NCBI RefSeq assembly: GCF_019578655.1
Contig: NC_063257.1
Coordinates: forward strand, 15,500,001-15,564,000
Source: Ricinus communis
Lineage: Eukaryota > Streptophyta > Magnoliopsida > Malpighiales > Euphorbiaceae
DNA: 64,000 nucleotides
Direction of reading: 5' to 3'
Below are positions 24,160 through 37,080 of this stretch, piece after piece. Made by a program: the position numbers and the translations under genes. The notes beneath the pieces were generated by a model. It saw only the letters and a list, made by a program, of their open reading frames with translations. It had not been told where the DNA came from and searched no databases. Position 1 is the first letter of the stretch; each line of letters starts with the position of its first letter.

Positions 24160-26305
24160 TGTCACGACCCAATCTGTGGGCCCTTGACCAGTACTAAGGA
24201 ATGGATAAGCTTAAGGCCACCAAGTCCCGTAGTGAGCCTTACAAATCGATATTCAATAAACTGCATATAAAAAATATAATATTAATCATGTTTGACATGC
24301 CATACATAAATCTAGCTGGTCTTTGATAACATTTCACGTTCATTATGGACCAGAATGATCATAACAAATCAAAAATACTATTGCGGAAGGTTTAAAATAT
24401 AAGATAACTGAAAATATAAAAAGTATAGATCATTTACAATAAGTCCAATGAAGAAAAAAGTCTGGCTGTCAAAATGCAGGACGACGAAGAACTCTAACTG
24501 TCACTTGAAAAATAAAATTGAGACTGTCAATCTCTAGAGTGAGTTAAAATCACATAACTCTGTAACTATTGCAGTCTCCTCAATAAAATAATTTTCATTA
24601 ACTCAGTATATCATGCCATTGTGTATCAAAATACGAGTCATGCGTCCGAAAACGTTTAAGGACTTATGGGACGAGTGGCTCAGCAGAACTCTAACCCAAA
24701 ACGCTAGTAGTCTTTCGGCTCTCTTATTCTAATAGATCGGGCGCCCAGAGAGCGAAGCTCAACTAAGATCCTTACATCTAGCCTAGACTCTTGTTCCCCA
24801 ACTAAGCCGGCGTCTAGAGATTATTGCTCGACCAGGGACCTTTCTCCGGCAGTCAAACTTTCACAGTCCAGAGAGTTAATACTCGACCAGGTCAAAATCT
24901 AAAAATAACTTTTATTACCTGTCTCTTATTATTACCAGTGTGCACGCGATCCTGATGCAACCCATCAGGTGGCATGTTCTACTGTCACCTCATCCCAAAG
25001 TCACAATCATAACATTTATAAAAAATCATAAATAGACTATCCATAGGCAACATAATTTATTCAATTGCATATTGAGAAATAAAGTTTAGTAATATTGGGT
25101 AAAGCAAACATGCAAAATATCTGTAGAGATAATAGTAATAGTATTAAAATAACATTATTTAAAATATTATAAATAACGAGATAAATTAACTAATAATAAT
25201 ATTAAAATTATTTGTGATGATTATCAATTAAATGAAGTTTACCTATAATAATGATAATGATAATCATACATAAACATTAACCATTAAATATCGCATTAAA
25301 TCTAGACATTGCGAATGTACAACGATTATATGACTTTAACTCACAGTTCTATTGTGCTCCGCAATCCGCTCCTACGCCTCGGGTGGAGCTGGCGGGATGG
25401 GCGGATTATCTATCCACGAAAACACTCAGTTAATAGACATTCTTAAATTTCCTTAGGCCTAGATTCCTAGATTAGACTACCTAAAAATAATTCAGACTCG
25501 AGAACTCTGTCGAAAATTCGGCAAAACCTCCCCTAAATTACGAACATTTACCCCCCGTACAACGAGTTCATAACATGCTAAAAATACTTCAAATATTCTC
25601 AAATTAATTAACAAGAGTCGGGCCACCAAAATTGCATTATTTTTTTCGACTCTATAACATACCACAAATCACAATTAATTAAATCTAACTAATTTTAAAT
25701 TATCCATAATTGATAATTAATAGCCACAATATTCTTCAAAAATTATAACATAACTTTTGAGGTCCAAATAAAATTATACAGAGCCAAAATTTTAAAATTT
25801 CATGCATCCGAAAAAGACCGGGGTCCGGAAGCAGGTCCTACCAATGGTGTCAGAATTCGAATTCGGAAGCGCCTATGCGAAGCTCGAGTTATGGGGAGTC
25901 CGAAAATAAAATAGTTTCGGTCGGAAACTCGCCAGAAGGCACCATATCGGGGCTGGAAAAGGGCTGCTCTGATAAGCTGGACTGCAGTTGCCGGCGAGGG
26001 TTTCACGGCGAGGGAGCTCGGCCTAGTGATTTCCGGTGGTGAGGAGCTCAATTCTAGCATTGGATGGCTGAATGGATGTCGGTAGGAGGCTAAAACGGTG
26101 ACGGCAACTCCCTTTCCTTGAGGGGAAGGACGACAATGGGAGGAAAGGAGAGGGAGGGATTTGCGACAATGGCCTCGATCAAGACAGGAGGGGAAAAGAA
26201 GGTAGTCGTCGAGGAGAGAAGGGGAGGGATAGGGAGGGAAGGGAAGGAAGGAAAAAGAAAGGAGAGGGGGGTGGAGGAAGGAAAGAGAAAGGAAGGAATT
26301 ATTTA

Positions 26306-26337
<32 letters not shown>

Positions 26338-26356
26338 TTATTTTCTGGATATTACA
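24160..26356 (-). repeat. Complete 5' LTR of E3 (2197 bp)
   Basis: The minus strand starts TGTAATATCCAG at 26356 and ends GGGTCGTGACA at 24160. It carries GTCGAG/GCTCT repeat motifs (24720-24890) and a purine-rich block (26100-26300). The ORFs inside it are LTR sequence. Confidence 0.92.
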
Positions 26357-27960
26357 CTCAAGCTCTTACATTAAATGCAAAGAGAGGAGTTGGTGGAGAA
26401 AGCTCGACAGTCTTCAAAGGGTTTTAATCACCAGTGATAATGATTATGAGCTTTAGAGTACAGGTGGGGATGATTCTGCCTATAGCCCTTTATGTACACT
26501 GCAACGGTTAGTGATCTCAGAGAAGGCTCTTCTAGCGAGGCCCTAAGTGGATCAGATTCAAGGGTTACTCAAAAGGATGGAAAGAGTTAAGGCTAAGAAC
26601 AGCCAACAAGGTGAGCTCATGGAAGTTGAAGTCCAAAATATAAGGTACAAAAATTTAGTTCCAGCCCTATTACTAATCTAGTTGCTATCAAACTAACCTC
26701 CTTGCTTGGCCCATCTTCGAAGCAAGCCTTTTTATCTCAAAAAGCCTTAACTCAAAGACAACTTAGAAGATATAAAGTAAAACAAATGGCTCGTATATCT
26801 AATACAACCCTTGGCCCAAACTCATCCAACTCCCAATCCCAATTTTTTATTTCTGAGACAATTGCTCAAGAGCACCAAACAACAACCTAATCTCTATTGA
26901 AGATTTTAAACATCCCCTTGATCCTAAAATAGATAACTTTATGTTGAAAACCCTACCTTCTCAATCCTCTATTAGTGATAAGCCCCTTAAGATCTTTCTT
27001 TGGTGTCTGAGTTCGCTTTAGTGATTGGCGCACAACCACCATAAGAGAAATGGCATTCTTAGCTTGGAACTACCAAGGCCTTGACCTACCCCCGACAGTT
27101 AAAGCTTTTTGAGAGCTTATAAGGAAAAATAGCCTCTCTGTCATTTTTCTAAATAAAACGAAGCCGTGAAGTTCTTTCTTAGAAAAGCTTCGGAGTAGAT
27201 GGGGTTTTATATATATGTCATGTTGAATTAGTGGGGAGGGTTGTGATCTAGATTCAGATTTTGGGATCTAATAATCACTTTATTGATGCTTTGTGTTAGG
27301 GTGACTGCTTATGGCATTTTACAAGAGCTTATAGTCCTCTTAGACATGAGCAGAGAGCTAACTTCTTAAAGTCATTTGCAAGATTTAATTTTAATGATGG
27401 TACTCCTTAGACTTGCGTGGGAGACTTCAACTACTATTCTAGTCTTGCTGATAAGAAAGGAGGTTGTAATTTAGGTTGTATCAAACTGTGCTATTTAAAG
27501 AGCTTTTGGAAGTGAATGATCTAATCAGATTAGAATTCAAAGGGTAGAGGTTCATTTTGTCGAACAAGTGGCGGGGAGAAAATAACATTAAAGGTCGCTT
27601 GGATGAGGGAGTGGTGAATATAGAATGGTTGGCAGCCTATCTAGAGTCTCATGTGATTCATGATGCAATGATAGTCTCTGATCATATACCTCTAGTAGTC
27701 CAGATGAAGGAAAAGAAAAGAGCTTGTCAACAGTTAGGTACTAGTCAAGATTTTGTAAGTGGGACGGGATAGAAGTATTATGGAGAAGGCATGGTTGCGC
27801 GATGCTAGATTTGAAGAATCTATAAATATTTTTTTAATGAATCTAATAAGCTTGATCTCGAGAAATATAGTCTTGATAATCTAGTAGGTAATTTTGTAAA
27901 GCTTGACATCTTTGTCAATGAAGAAGGATGCCAAGACGAAAGAGCTTCTCATGAGCACCA
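26357..27960 (+). pseudogene. L1-type LINE relic (ORF1 end and ORF2 endonuclease)
   Basis: ORF2 appears to start at the ATG at 27050: MAFLAWNYQGLDLPPTVKAF, followed by SVIFLNKTK, matching the SWNCRGLG...FLMETK start of plant L1 apurinic-type endonucleases. Further on are TCVGDFNYYSSLADKKGG (about 27415), NIKGRLDEGVVNIEWL (27590) and SDHIPLVV (27680), then KAWLRDARFEE (about 27786). 26700-26890 may be the end of ORF1. Frames shift several times and RT is absent, being cut off by the Copia relic. Confidence 0.8.
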
Positions 27961-28009
27961 TTAGGACAATAGACCTTTCCATCACCATAAAAGAAAGCAC
28001 CTTAAGAGC

Positions 28010-29640
28010 TTTCAAAGGAGTAGTGACATCCCAAAGATCATCCTAAGGAGCTAATCATAGGTGATACCTTAAGGAGAGTAAGTTCTATACCTCATCTCAA
28101 ACACTTAAACAATCTTGCCTTTGTTTTTCAAATTGAGCCAATTAATATTATTGAAGCTCTTAATGATGAGTATTTAAGGAATTACAAGTAAGAGGAACTC
28201 AACCAATTTGAGAGGAACAAAGTTTGGAAACTTATTTCAAGGCTGAAAGATCATCCAATTATTAGATGTAAATAGGTGTAAAAGAATAAGCTAGATGAGA
28301 ATATTCAATGACTAGAAAGAAGGCTTGATTAGTTGCCAAAGGGATAACCAAGATGAACATTGATTATGCTGAAACCTCTGCTCCTATTATGAGATTAGAG
28401 GCCATTAAAATTTTACTTGCTTATGCATGCTAAATGAACTTTAAGTTATTTCAAATGAATGTGAAAAGTTCATTTTTGAATGGTTTCATTGGAGAAGAGG
28501 TGTATGTTAAACAACCTCATAGTTTTGAACACTTTAAATTTTCTAATCATATTTTTAAATTAATTATGATTTAAAACAAGCTCCAAGAGCTTAGTATGAA
28601 GGCTTGGTTTTTTTTCTTTTGTAAAATGATCTTACTAAAGGAAAGGTTTGATACAACTCTTTTGAAAATTCACAAGCATGATACTCTTATTTTCCAAATA
28701 TATGCTGATGACATTTTATTTAGAGCTACTAATGAATCTTTGTGTGAGAGATTCTCTAAGTGTATGACTAGAAAATTTGAGATGAATATAATAGGAGAGC
28801 TCAAGTTCTTCCTAGTATTGCAAATCAAGCAATGAGAACTTCATCAACCAATCCAATACACCAGAAGCTTCTCAAGAAGTTTGGTATGGATGGATGCAAG
28901 GTGGCCAAGACTCTAATGAGCACTTCAATAAAATTAGACAAAGATGAGAAGGGTAAGCTAATAAATGATATCGGATCTCTATTTTATCGTATGGCTTCTA
29001 GACTCGACATCATGTGTAGTGTTTGCTTTTGTACATGTTCTTAATGATGTCCTAAAGAGTCTCATTTGCATGTCATCAAAAGGATTTTAAAATGCATGCA
29101 TGGCACATTGCATTTAGGACTTTGGTATCCTAAGAACACATCTTTTGACATAATTGGCTTTTAAGATATTGATCATACAGGTAGTCTTTTAGATAAGAAG
29201 AGCACTTCTGGAACTTGCCATTACTTAAGTGAATATATAGTCTCTTGGTTTAGTAAAAAGCAAGTCTCAATTGCCTTGTCCAGTGCCGAAGCAGAATATA
29301 TAGCTATAGATTGTTGTTGTGCAAATATTCTGTAGATGAAACAATAACTCAAGGACTATGGGCAATGCTTAATCATATTTCTATCAAATATGATAACATA
29401 AGTGCCATAAATCTTTCTTAAGTTCCATTCAACACTCTAGGAGTAAGCATATAACATTAAGCATCACTTTTTGAGAGATCATATGCGAGTTGGTGATATT
29501 GTGTTAGAGTTCATTAACACCAATAACCAACTAGTTGATATCTACAACAAACCCCCAAGTGAGGAATGTTTTAATTTCATTAAAAGGAAACTTGGTATAC
29601 TTGATGAGAGCTCTTTAGACTAAAAATATTTTTAAAAATC
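28010..29640 (+). pseudogene. Ty1/Copia RT-RNaseH relic, Sirevirus-like
   Basis: Readable pieces in order: EELNQFERNKVWKLI (28190); IYADDILFRATNESLCERFS (28700), with the catalytic YADD; IGELKFFLVLQIKQ (28790); KTLMSTSIKLDKDEKG (28905); then in other frames STSGTCHYLSEYIVSWF (29195), ALSSAEAEYIA-like residues (29290) and LRDHMRVGDIVLEF (29470). The phrasing fits the SIRE branch. Many stops, and a deletion around 28600 removes the middle of RT. Confidence 0.85.
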
Positions 29641-31851
29641 TCACTCATACCTTCTATCTTACTTGTGCATCCTTACTTGTGATTTAATGCCTTGATATGT
29701 GTTCTAATGGTTAATTGAGATACCTCTATGATCATTCATAGTATCCAATTAATCATTTAAAGTCATTTTAATAATTAAATGATAGTGCCATTTTCATTTT
29801 ATGCTTTTTCCTTTGAAGAATCTCAAATTTTTATTTTGACTTGTAAATCGTGAGTGCAATCTCAAGATTGTATATACGAAACCTATTACTTCATTTCAAT
29901 TTGATTTTTATCAAAATTGTGAGCATGACAAGCATTTTGCAAACGTGATTTTCAATTTTTGACCATTATTCAATTTTGTAGGAAATCGCGAGCGCTACAC
30001 ATCCCTTTGTCATCGTTGCTTAAAAATTCCCTATGACCACTAAAGACAGTTTTTTGAAAGTTGCGAGCATAACTCTTGTTTTATTGTTGCGATTGCATTA
30101 AAAATTGTAATTTTTTAAATGTTACAATATTTTAAATTTAAATTTTCAATGCATTTTTAACCATTTTTAGTTCATATTAAGGCTATTTAAACCCATTACA
30201 AGGTGTTTTACTCACTTTACATTATTGACTCTAAACATATTCTAAGAATTTTTAGCATTTTCTCTCTCTTCTCTCAATTTCTCTCTCTAGCTTTTTATAT
30301 TTTTCCTTCTATTTTCTCAAAAACCTAATAACACGTAAGTAAAAGGCCTCATAAGGGAAATGAAGTAGCACCATTCAACCTTCAAGAAAAGGTTTTACAA
30401 GTATGGAAAGGATGAAAATAGTAAAGAAGGAAAGATTAAGTACAATATAATTGCCAATAAGGAAGTCTTACCAAATAAGATTCCATCCAAGTATTCCATA
30501 AGGCACTTAGGGATTGAAGATGAGGTATGAATGCGATTAGGGGTATCAATTAGGAAAAACTTGTTTTCCCCGTGAAGAAGGTTTTGTTAGGTTGACCAAG
30601 GGGTTTATGCACTTTAGATGTCAAGAAGAAACTCAGTGATCCCTTAGATATTATAGGATCACCTTCAACTTCTTTAAGAAGACCTATAGCCTTTCCAAAG
30701 ACCAAGTGGCAGATGTTTTTGGATTTCATCAAGAAGGATACTTCCATATAATGGACATGGAATCCTCCTTCTTTCAATTTTTGACCAAAATAACCATTGA
30801 AGAGAAGTTTGATGCTAAGAGGTCCTTCGGGTCAATTAATCTCTATTTTGATCTTAATATCCAAATTGTGTGTTGCTAATTGTTTCCTTGAGTGTTTATA
30901 TGATAGTGCTATGGAGATACAAAGATTAGACAAAAGGGCCCTAAGCTTTTCAAGATTGATTTATTAAAACCTCTAATGCGTGAGGGCGCTTTACATCTAG
31001 TCAAGTTGGCCATCCACGTGTATAGAACACTTGAAAGCCCCAACATATCAAGACACCTGGCAGTTAAAGAGTTTTCTCTATGAAAAGCTTGAGGGCGCTG
31101 GCAAATCAAGAGTTGAGCAACTTTTGGTCTATGAGCTCGAGTGAAGACAAGCCAAGCGCGAGGGTATTTTCATAGCACAGGGTGGCACTTGTAATTAATA
31201 CTGAGTCAGTGATCCTTGAGCCGTTATCCCTTAAAATTGTGCCATGTGGCAAGAGCCGTTAGAGATCCAATAACTATAATAAAAAGCGCGATGGTGCTCC
31301 GCAGGTAGAGTACTTTTTTCCAAGTCACCTACATTTGCAATTAATGAGCTATGGGCCATTTGTAATGACTTCTATTGGTATGTATATAAATACCCGTTGT
31401 TGAGACTTAAAATAAATGTGTATGAATTTTTTAGTACTCAAACTATTGCAAATTCATTTTTCTATATTTACTTTTTTCTTTGTATAGTGTAGTAAGTTGA
31501 ATTCTTCCATTCACTGTTATATTAGCTCAAGATCAAAACACAAGCTAAAGAATTTTGTATGAGCCTAGGATAAAAAAAAATAAGGAATTGGTTATTGAGT
31601 TTCCATTAAAACTCAAAGGTTAAAGGACTTAGTATGAGATTGAATCATTAAGGCAGAGGTACAATGTTAGCTTGTCAAACACTAAGTTATTGGATGAGCT
31701 TGCTAAAATCCAAGAATTGTAAACATGATATTTTGTTATAGTGAAATATTTAAATGTGATCTCGAGGAGTGGACATAGGAAGGATTGTTTCTGAACTACT
31801 ATAAAAATAAAAAATGATAAAGAAATAGATGAAGAAAGAAGAAGAAAAATG
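29641..31851 (+). other. Degraded 3' region of the Copia relic
   Basis: No domain is recognised. There are repeated gcgagc words (29860-30070) and a pyrimidine stretch (30240-30300). A weakly coding zone (30580-31110) includes SKDQVADVFGFHQEGYFHI in one plus frame; I cannot assign it. A TATA-like tatataaatacc at 31384 could be part of an LTR promoter. Borders are unknown. Confidence 0.4.
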
Positions 31852-31856
31852 ATAGA

Positions 31857-34066
31857 TGTAATACCCTAAGAAAATAAAATAAAATAAAATAAATAATAAA
31901 AATTATTAATAATAATAATAATTAAAAAATAAATTTCCTTTTCTTTTTCTTTCCTCTCCTCCCCCAACCCCCCCCCCCCTCTTTTTCCTTCCTTCCCTTT
32001 CTCCTTTCCCATCCCCTTTCTCCCCGACGCCGTACTCCCCTATCCTTCCTCGCTACCGAACGAACTGCTGCCACAACCCAGCCTCCTCTCCCTTCCTCCC
32101 GCTACCCTGCTGCCCTTCCCCTCCTCCTTCCCTTCCATAGCGACGTTGCCCGAAGGAAGGAGATGTCGTCGCTGTTACGGCCACCTGTCATCCTCCTTTC
32201 GGCCATCCGACGCCGGATTCGGGTCCCTCACCACCAAAAACCTCAGAAACAAGCTTCCCCTGCCATTTTCCACCGTCGGCGGCCTCGGAGAAGCTTCGCT
32301 GGAGCCAAGACTTTCTGGCCCCAATCTGGTGCCTTCTGGCGAGATTCCAGCCGAAACTCTTGTGTTTTCAGACTCTTCGGAACTCGAGCTTTGCGTAGGC
32401 GCTTCCGGATTCGAATTCCAAGACCGTTGGCAGGAACAGCTTCTAGACCTTGGTGTTTTTCGGACACGTGAACTATTAAAATTTTGGCTCGGTGTAATTT
32501 TATTTAGGCCCTAAAAATTTATGTTATAATTTTTAAAAAAATATTATTGCTATTAATTATCAATCATGGATAATTTAAAATTAATTGGATTTAATTAATT
32601 ATGATTTATGGTGTGTTGCAGAGTCAGAAAAAATAATGGAGTTTTGGTGGCCCGACTCCTGTTAATTAATCGCAGAATATTTCAAATGTTTTCAGCAGAT
32701 TCTGGGCTCATTATACGAGGGTAAATGTCTATCATTTAGATGAGATTCTGCCGAATTTTTGATAAAATTCTCGAGTCTAAAATAATTTTAGGTAATTTAA
32801 TCTAGGGGTCTAGGCCTAGAAAAATTTAAGAATGTCTATAAACTGAGTATTTTTATGAATAGATAATCCGTTCATCTCGACAGCTCCACCCGAGGTGTAG
32901 GAGCGGACTGCGGAGTGTGACAGAACTGTGAGCTAAAGTCATATAATCACTGTACCATTGGCATGTCTAGATTTAATGCGATATCTAAGATTAACATTTA
33001 TGTATGAATATCATTATCTTTATTATAAGTAATTTAATTTAATTGATAACTATCACGAATAATATTATATTATTAGTTAGTTTACCTCGTTATTTACGAT
33101 ATCTTGAATAGTATTATTTTAATACTATTAATTTCATCACCACTCATAAACTGCATGTTTATTATTCCCGAGATTTTCTAAATTTTTAATTCTCATTATG
33201 TTATTGAATACATGATGTTGGCCTGTGATTATTCTATTTATGATTTTTATAAATGTTGTGAATGTGACATTGGGATGAGGCAACAGTAGAACATGCCATC
33301 ATAAATTATGTTGGCCTCTGATTATTCTATTTACGATTTACAACAGGACTGCGTGCGCACCAGTAATAGTCAGAGGCAGGTAACAAAGGTTATTTTTAGA
33401 TTTTGCCTTGGTCGAGTATAACTCTTTGGGCTGTAAAAGCTTGACTGCCGGAGAAAGATCCCTAGTCGAGCAATGCTCTCTGGGCGCTAGCTTAATTGGG
33501 AATCAAGTGTCCAGGCTAGATGTAAGGATCCTAGTTACGCTTTGCTCTCCAAGCGGCAAACCTATTGGAATAAGGGAGCCGAAAGGCTACTAGCATTTTA
33601 GATTAGGGTTCTGCTGAACCACTCATCCCATAAGTCTTTAAATGTATGTTCTTTCTAAATTATGGCATGACTCATATTTTAATACAAAATGACATGATAA
33701 ACTGATTTAATGAATATTATATTGAGAAGACTGCAATAGTTACAGGGTTATGTGATTTTAACTCACTCTCGAGGCTGACAGTCTCAATTTTATTTTTTCA
33801 GGTGATAGTTAGAGTTCTTCGCCGTCCTGCATTTTGACAGCCTGATTTCCTTCTTCATCGGGCCTATTGTAAATAATTTATACTTTCATATTTTTAATTA
33901 TTTTAAATTCTAGACTTTTCGTAGTAGTATCTTTGATTTGTTATGTTTATCTTGGTCTATAATAAACATGAAATGTTATCAATAACTAGTTAGAAATTTG
34001 TGTATGGCATGTCAAACAGGATTAATATTATGTTTTCATATGCACTTATTTGAATATCGATTCAGG
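31857..34066 (+). repeat. 5' LTR of E4, 3' end deleted
   Basis: It matches the 3' LTR up to aatatcgatt, then jumps into gag (caggaagccgtgg). The last 85 bp or so of the LTR, the PBS and about 450 bp of leader and gag start, judged from E3, are missing. It opens with a poly-C/T tract at 31950-32000. Confidence 0.9.
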
Positions 34067-35010
34067 AAGCCGTGGTAGTGGGTCCGGTATCAGGAGTCCA
34101 GACAAGGTTCCCATATCTGAGTAGACTAAGTTGAGACTCGTGGAATTTGATGGGACATCTTGAGACCCTTTGGACTTCCTGGACAAGGTCGAGAAAAGGG
34201 CATCCGACTTGCACTGTTATGACAAGAGGACCATCGAGATGGCCAGATTTTCTTTGAAGGGGATAGCATCTCAGTGGTTCAAAGACTATATTTGCCCCTT
34301 TTTGGATGGATTTTCGTGGAGACAGTTCAGAGATAGGGTTGAGGAGTACTTCATCCCTTTTAGCGTGAGGCAGGAGTACAGAGAGAGATTTTTGAAAGGC
34401 TGGCAGAATACACCAGACAGTTTGTACAACTAAGTAGGTAGGCGCCCTATCCTGTAGGGACCGAGGTGCAGAAGAACAACAAGTATATTTCAGGACTCGG
34501 TCCAGAGTTTGTCTCCTTGGTTCAGTCTAGGAGGAGCAGGTTCCTGGAAGTGACTGACATGGCCAGACAGATGGAGATGACCCTGTGAGGATTTGGCCAG
34601 GGGACTGACGATGGTAGGAAAAAGAAGACCAGGATTGAGGGTCAATCTAGTGCGTAGCCAGTTGTGCTGTACTACAGTAGTGGAGGCTACTCTGGAGGTT
34701 CCGACTAGCAGGCCGGGCAGAGAGGCTACCATACCCACAAGAAGGGTAGACATAGCTGGAAGGGTAATAGAGGATTCAGGCCAGGACAGGGCTTTAATGG
34801 TAGTGAGCAGAGTTCAGGCTATAGCAGCTCTAGTTCTAGAGCCAGCACCTGTCAGATGTGTGGCAGGTCGCATCAGGGACCGTGCCTAACTTCCAGCAGA
34901 GCCTGTTTTAGGTGTAGCGAGATGGGTCATATGGCATGATCATGCCCTGGCTACTTCAGTCAGCCAACTTTTCCTCACGGCTCGTCTGCTAGTGCGACCT
35001 GACTAGCTTT
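34067..35010 (+). pseudogene. Gag relic of E4
   Basis: 34170-34433 encodes GIASQWFKDYICPFLDGFSW and FRDRVEEYFIPFSVRQEYR. After a frameshift come the linker and the zinc knuckle CFRCSEMGHMA (about 34905), which keeps its His but is followed by a TGA before the last Cys. The start is lost in the junction deletion. Confidence 0.88.
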
Positions 35011-35199
35011 TCCTTCAGCTCTGGGATTTTCTCACGGTGGATCCCAATTTATCGGCCAGTAGGGCTATGGTTTTGGAAGTAGGCCTATGGGAGGCTGATC
35101 TGGGAGCAGAGTTCAAAGTCAAGCTTCAAGCTCTCAGCAGTCAGGCCGAGGGCAAGCGAGAGTGTTCACCCTCACTCATCAAGATGCGCGAGCCTCAAA

Positions 35200-35806
35200 T
35201 GTTGTGGTGTCAGGTATTATTCATGTCTACTATTCTGAAGCTAGAGTTCTATTAGACCTTAGGGCTACCCACTCTTTTATATCCCCTAGTTTTGCTTTAA
35301 GATTGGATGTCTATCCCATTAGACTTCAAGTTCCGATGTGAGTCACTACACCATTAAGTGATGCCTTAGAGACCGATCTTGTGTTTCCGTCGTGTTCGGT
35401 ATCAATTGAGGGTCGGGATTTGATTGCTAATTTAATTCTATTAGACGTAAATTTGGGAATGAATTGGTCGGCTATGCATTATGCCATGTTGGACGGCTGG
35501 AAGAAACAAGTAACTTTTCAAATCCCAGGGGACTCAGTGTTCCATTTTAAAGGTGAGCAGGTACCTACTCCATCGAATCTCGTGTCCACTATTATAGCTA
35601 GGTGGATGCTTCGCTATGGATGTCAGGGATATCTGGCTTTGGTCAGGGATACCTCCGCAGGAAAAGGTAGTGTTAAGGGCGTTCTAGTGGTTTGCGAGTT
35701 TCCTAATGTATTTCCAAAAGAGCTACCAGGATTATCGCCTAATAGGGAGATAGAGTTCTGCATCAACATGGTATCAGACGACATCTATTTTCTTGCGCCC
35801 TACTGA
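35200..35806 (+). pseudogene. Protease relic of E4
   Basis: The first active-site region is near 35250 (ATHSFISPSF in another frame, with the Asp-Ser-Gly lost). 35381-35806 has FPSCSVSIEGRDLIANLILL, NLGMNWSAMH and FPNVFPKELPGLSPNREIEF. A short deletion removes residues before LGMNW relative to E3. Confidence 0.85.
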
Positions 35807-36545
35807 ATAGCACCAGCCGAGTTAAAGGAGCAGTTACAGGACCTCCTAGATAAGGGTTTTATTAGACTCAGTACGTCTCCGTAGGGTGCTCCCGTTCTAT
35901 TCGTGAAGAAGAAGGACAGTACTATGCGCCTCTGTATTGATTACCGGCAGCTGAATAAAGCGACAATTCGTAACTGGTATCCGCTTCCCCGAATCGATGA
36001 TCTATTTGATTAGCTTCAAGGAGCCGCATGCTTCTCCAAGATTGATTTGCGATCAGGATATCACCAGTTGAGGATCCGTGAGGGAGACATTCCAAAGACG
36101 GCGTTTAGGACGTGTTATGGGCATTATGAGTTTCTAGTAATGTCGTTTAGACTCACTAATGCTCCTGCAGCTTTCATGGATCTGATAAATCAGGTGTTCA
36201 AGTAGTTTTTAGATCATTTTTTCATTATATTCATTGACAATATCTTGGTGTACTCCAAAAGCGAAGAGGAACACGCGTGGCATCTGAGGATGGTACTTCA
36301 GACATTGAGGGAACATCAGTTGTACTCTAAGTTCTCCAAGTGCTAGTTTTGGTTAGAAAGAGTTGCCTTTCTAGGACACATTGTGTCTAAAGAGGGTATT
36401 CAAGTGAACCCCAAGAAAATGGAGGTGGTGACTGACTGGCAGAGACCGACCACGGTGACTCAGGTGCATAGCTTTCTAGGATTGGTAGGCTACTACCATC
36501 TATTCATGCAGGAATTCTCGAGGATAGCAGCACCTTGACTTAGAA
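35807..36545 (+). pseudogene. Reverse transcriptase relic of E4
   Basis: Motifs in one frame with stops: [71 protein letters not shown], then FIIFIDNIL, where the catalytic box FIDD has become FIDN. TAG stops at 35882, 36011 and 36203 replace residues that are Trp or Gln in relatives (TGG in E3 for the first, CAG in E3 for the third). Confidence 0.9.
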
Positions 36546-37080
36546 GAAAGTCAGGTTCCAGTGGACTGACGAGTGTGAAAGAAGTTTCTAGAAGCTGAAA
36601 GATTGTTTGACTTCAGCTCCGGTGCTGACCTTACCCTCTAGAATTAGTGAATTCTCGGTGTATTGTGACGCTTCTAGAGTGGGTTTGGGTTGCGTCCTAA
36701 TGCAGAATGGTAAGGTAGTGGCTTATGCATCCAGGCAATTGAAGAAGCATGAACAGAATTACCCTACTTACGATTTGGAGATGGCAGCAATGATCTATGC
36801 TTTAAAGATTTGGAGGCACTACCTCTATGGTGAGACGTGCGAGATATATACGGACCATAAAAGCTTGAAGTATATTTTTCAATAAAAGGAATTAAATTTG
36901 AGGCAGAGGAGATGCTTGAAGCTTTTGAAAGATTATGACTGTAATATTCTCTACCATCCAGATAAAGTGAATGTCGTGGCAGATGCCTTGAGCAGGAAGT
37001 CGATAGGCAGTCTTGCTCATATTAGCGCATAGAAGAGACCCCTGACTAGGGAGTTGCACGAATTGTACGACCAAGTGCTA
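36546..37080 (+). pseudogene. RNase H relic of E4
   Basis: 36607-36885 reads [20 protein letters not shown], with the first catalytic Asp, [20 protein letters not shown] and [18 protein letters not shown] follows (36886), then the frame resumes with KELNLRQRR and NVVADALSRK near 36980. Confidence 0.9.

Larger units (their letters stand above)
18103..26356 (-). mobile_element. Tekay-type chromovirus E3, pol-containing, 3' LTR cut
   Basis: Minus-strand order: complete 5' LTR (24160-26356), tRNA-iMet-type PBS, gag, protease, RT, RNaseH, integrase with degenerate chromodomain tail, polypurine tract, partial 3' LTR (18103-18953). All domains are in the usual Ty3 order but carry frameshifts and stops. 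Only the right flank (ctcaa at 26357) is available, because E2 occupies the other end. Confidence 0.93.

Noticed and set aside
32146..32514. 122-codon ORF near the start of E4
   Set aside because: Within the 5' LTR; the same sequence in the 3' LTR has a different frame structure.
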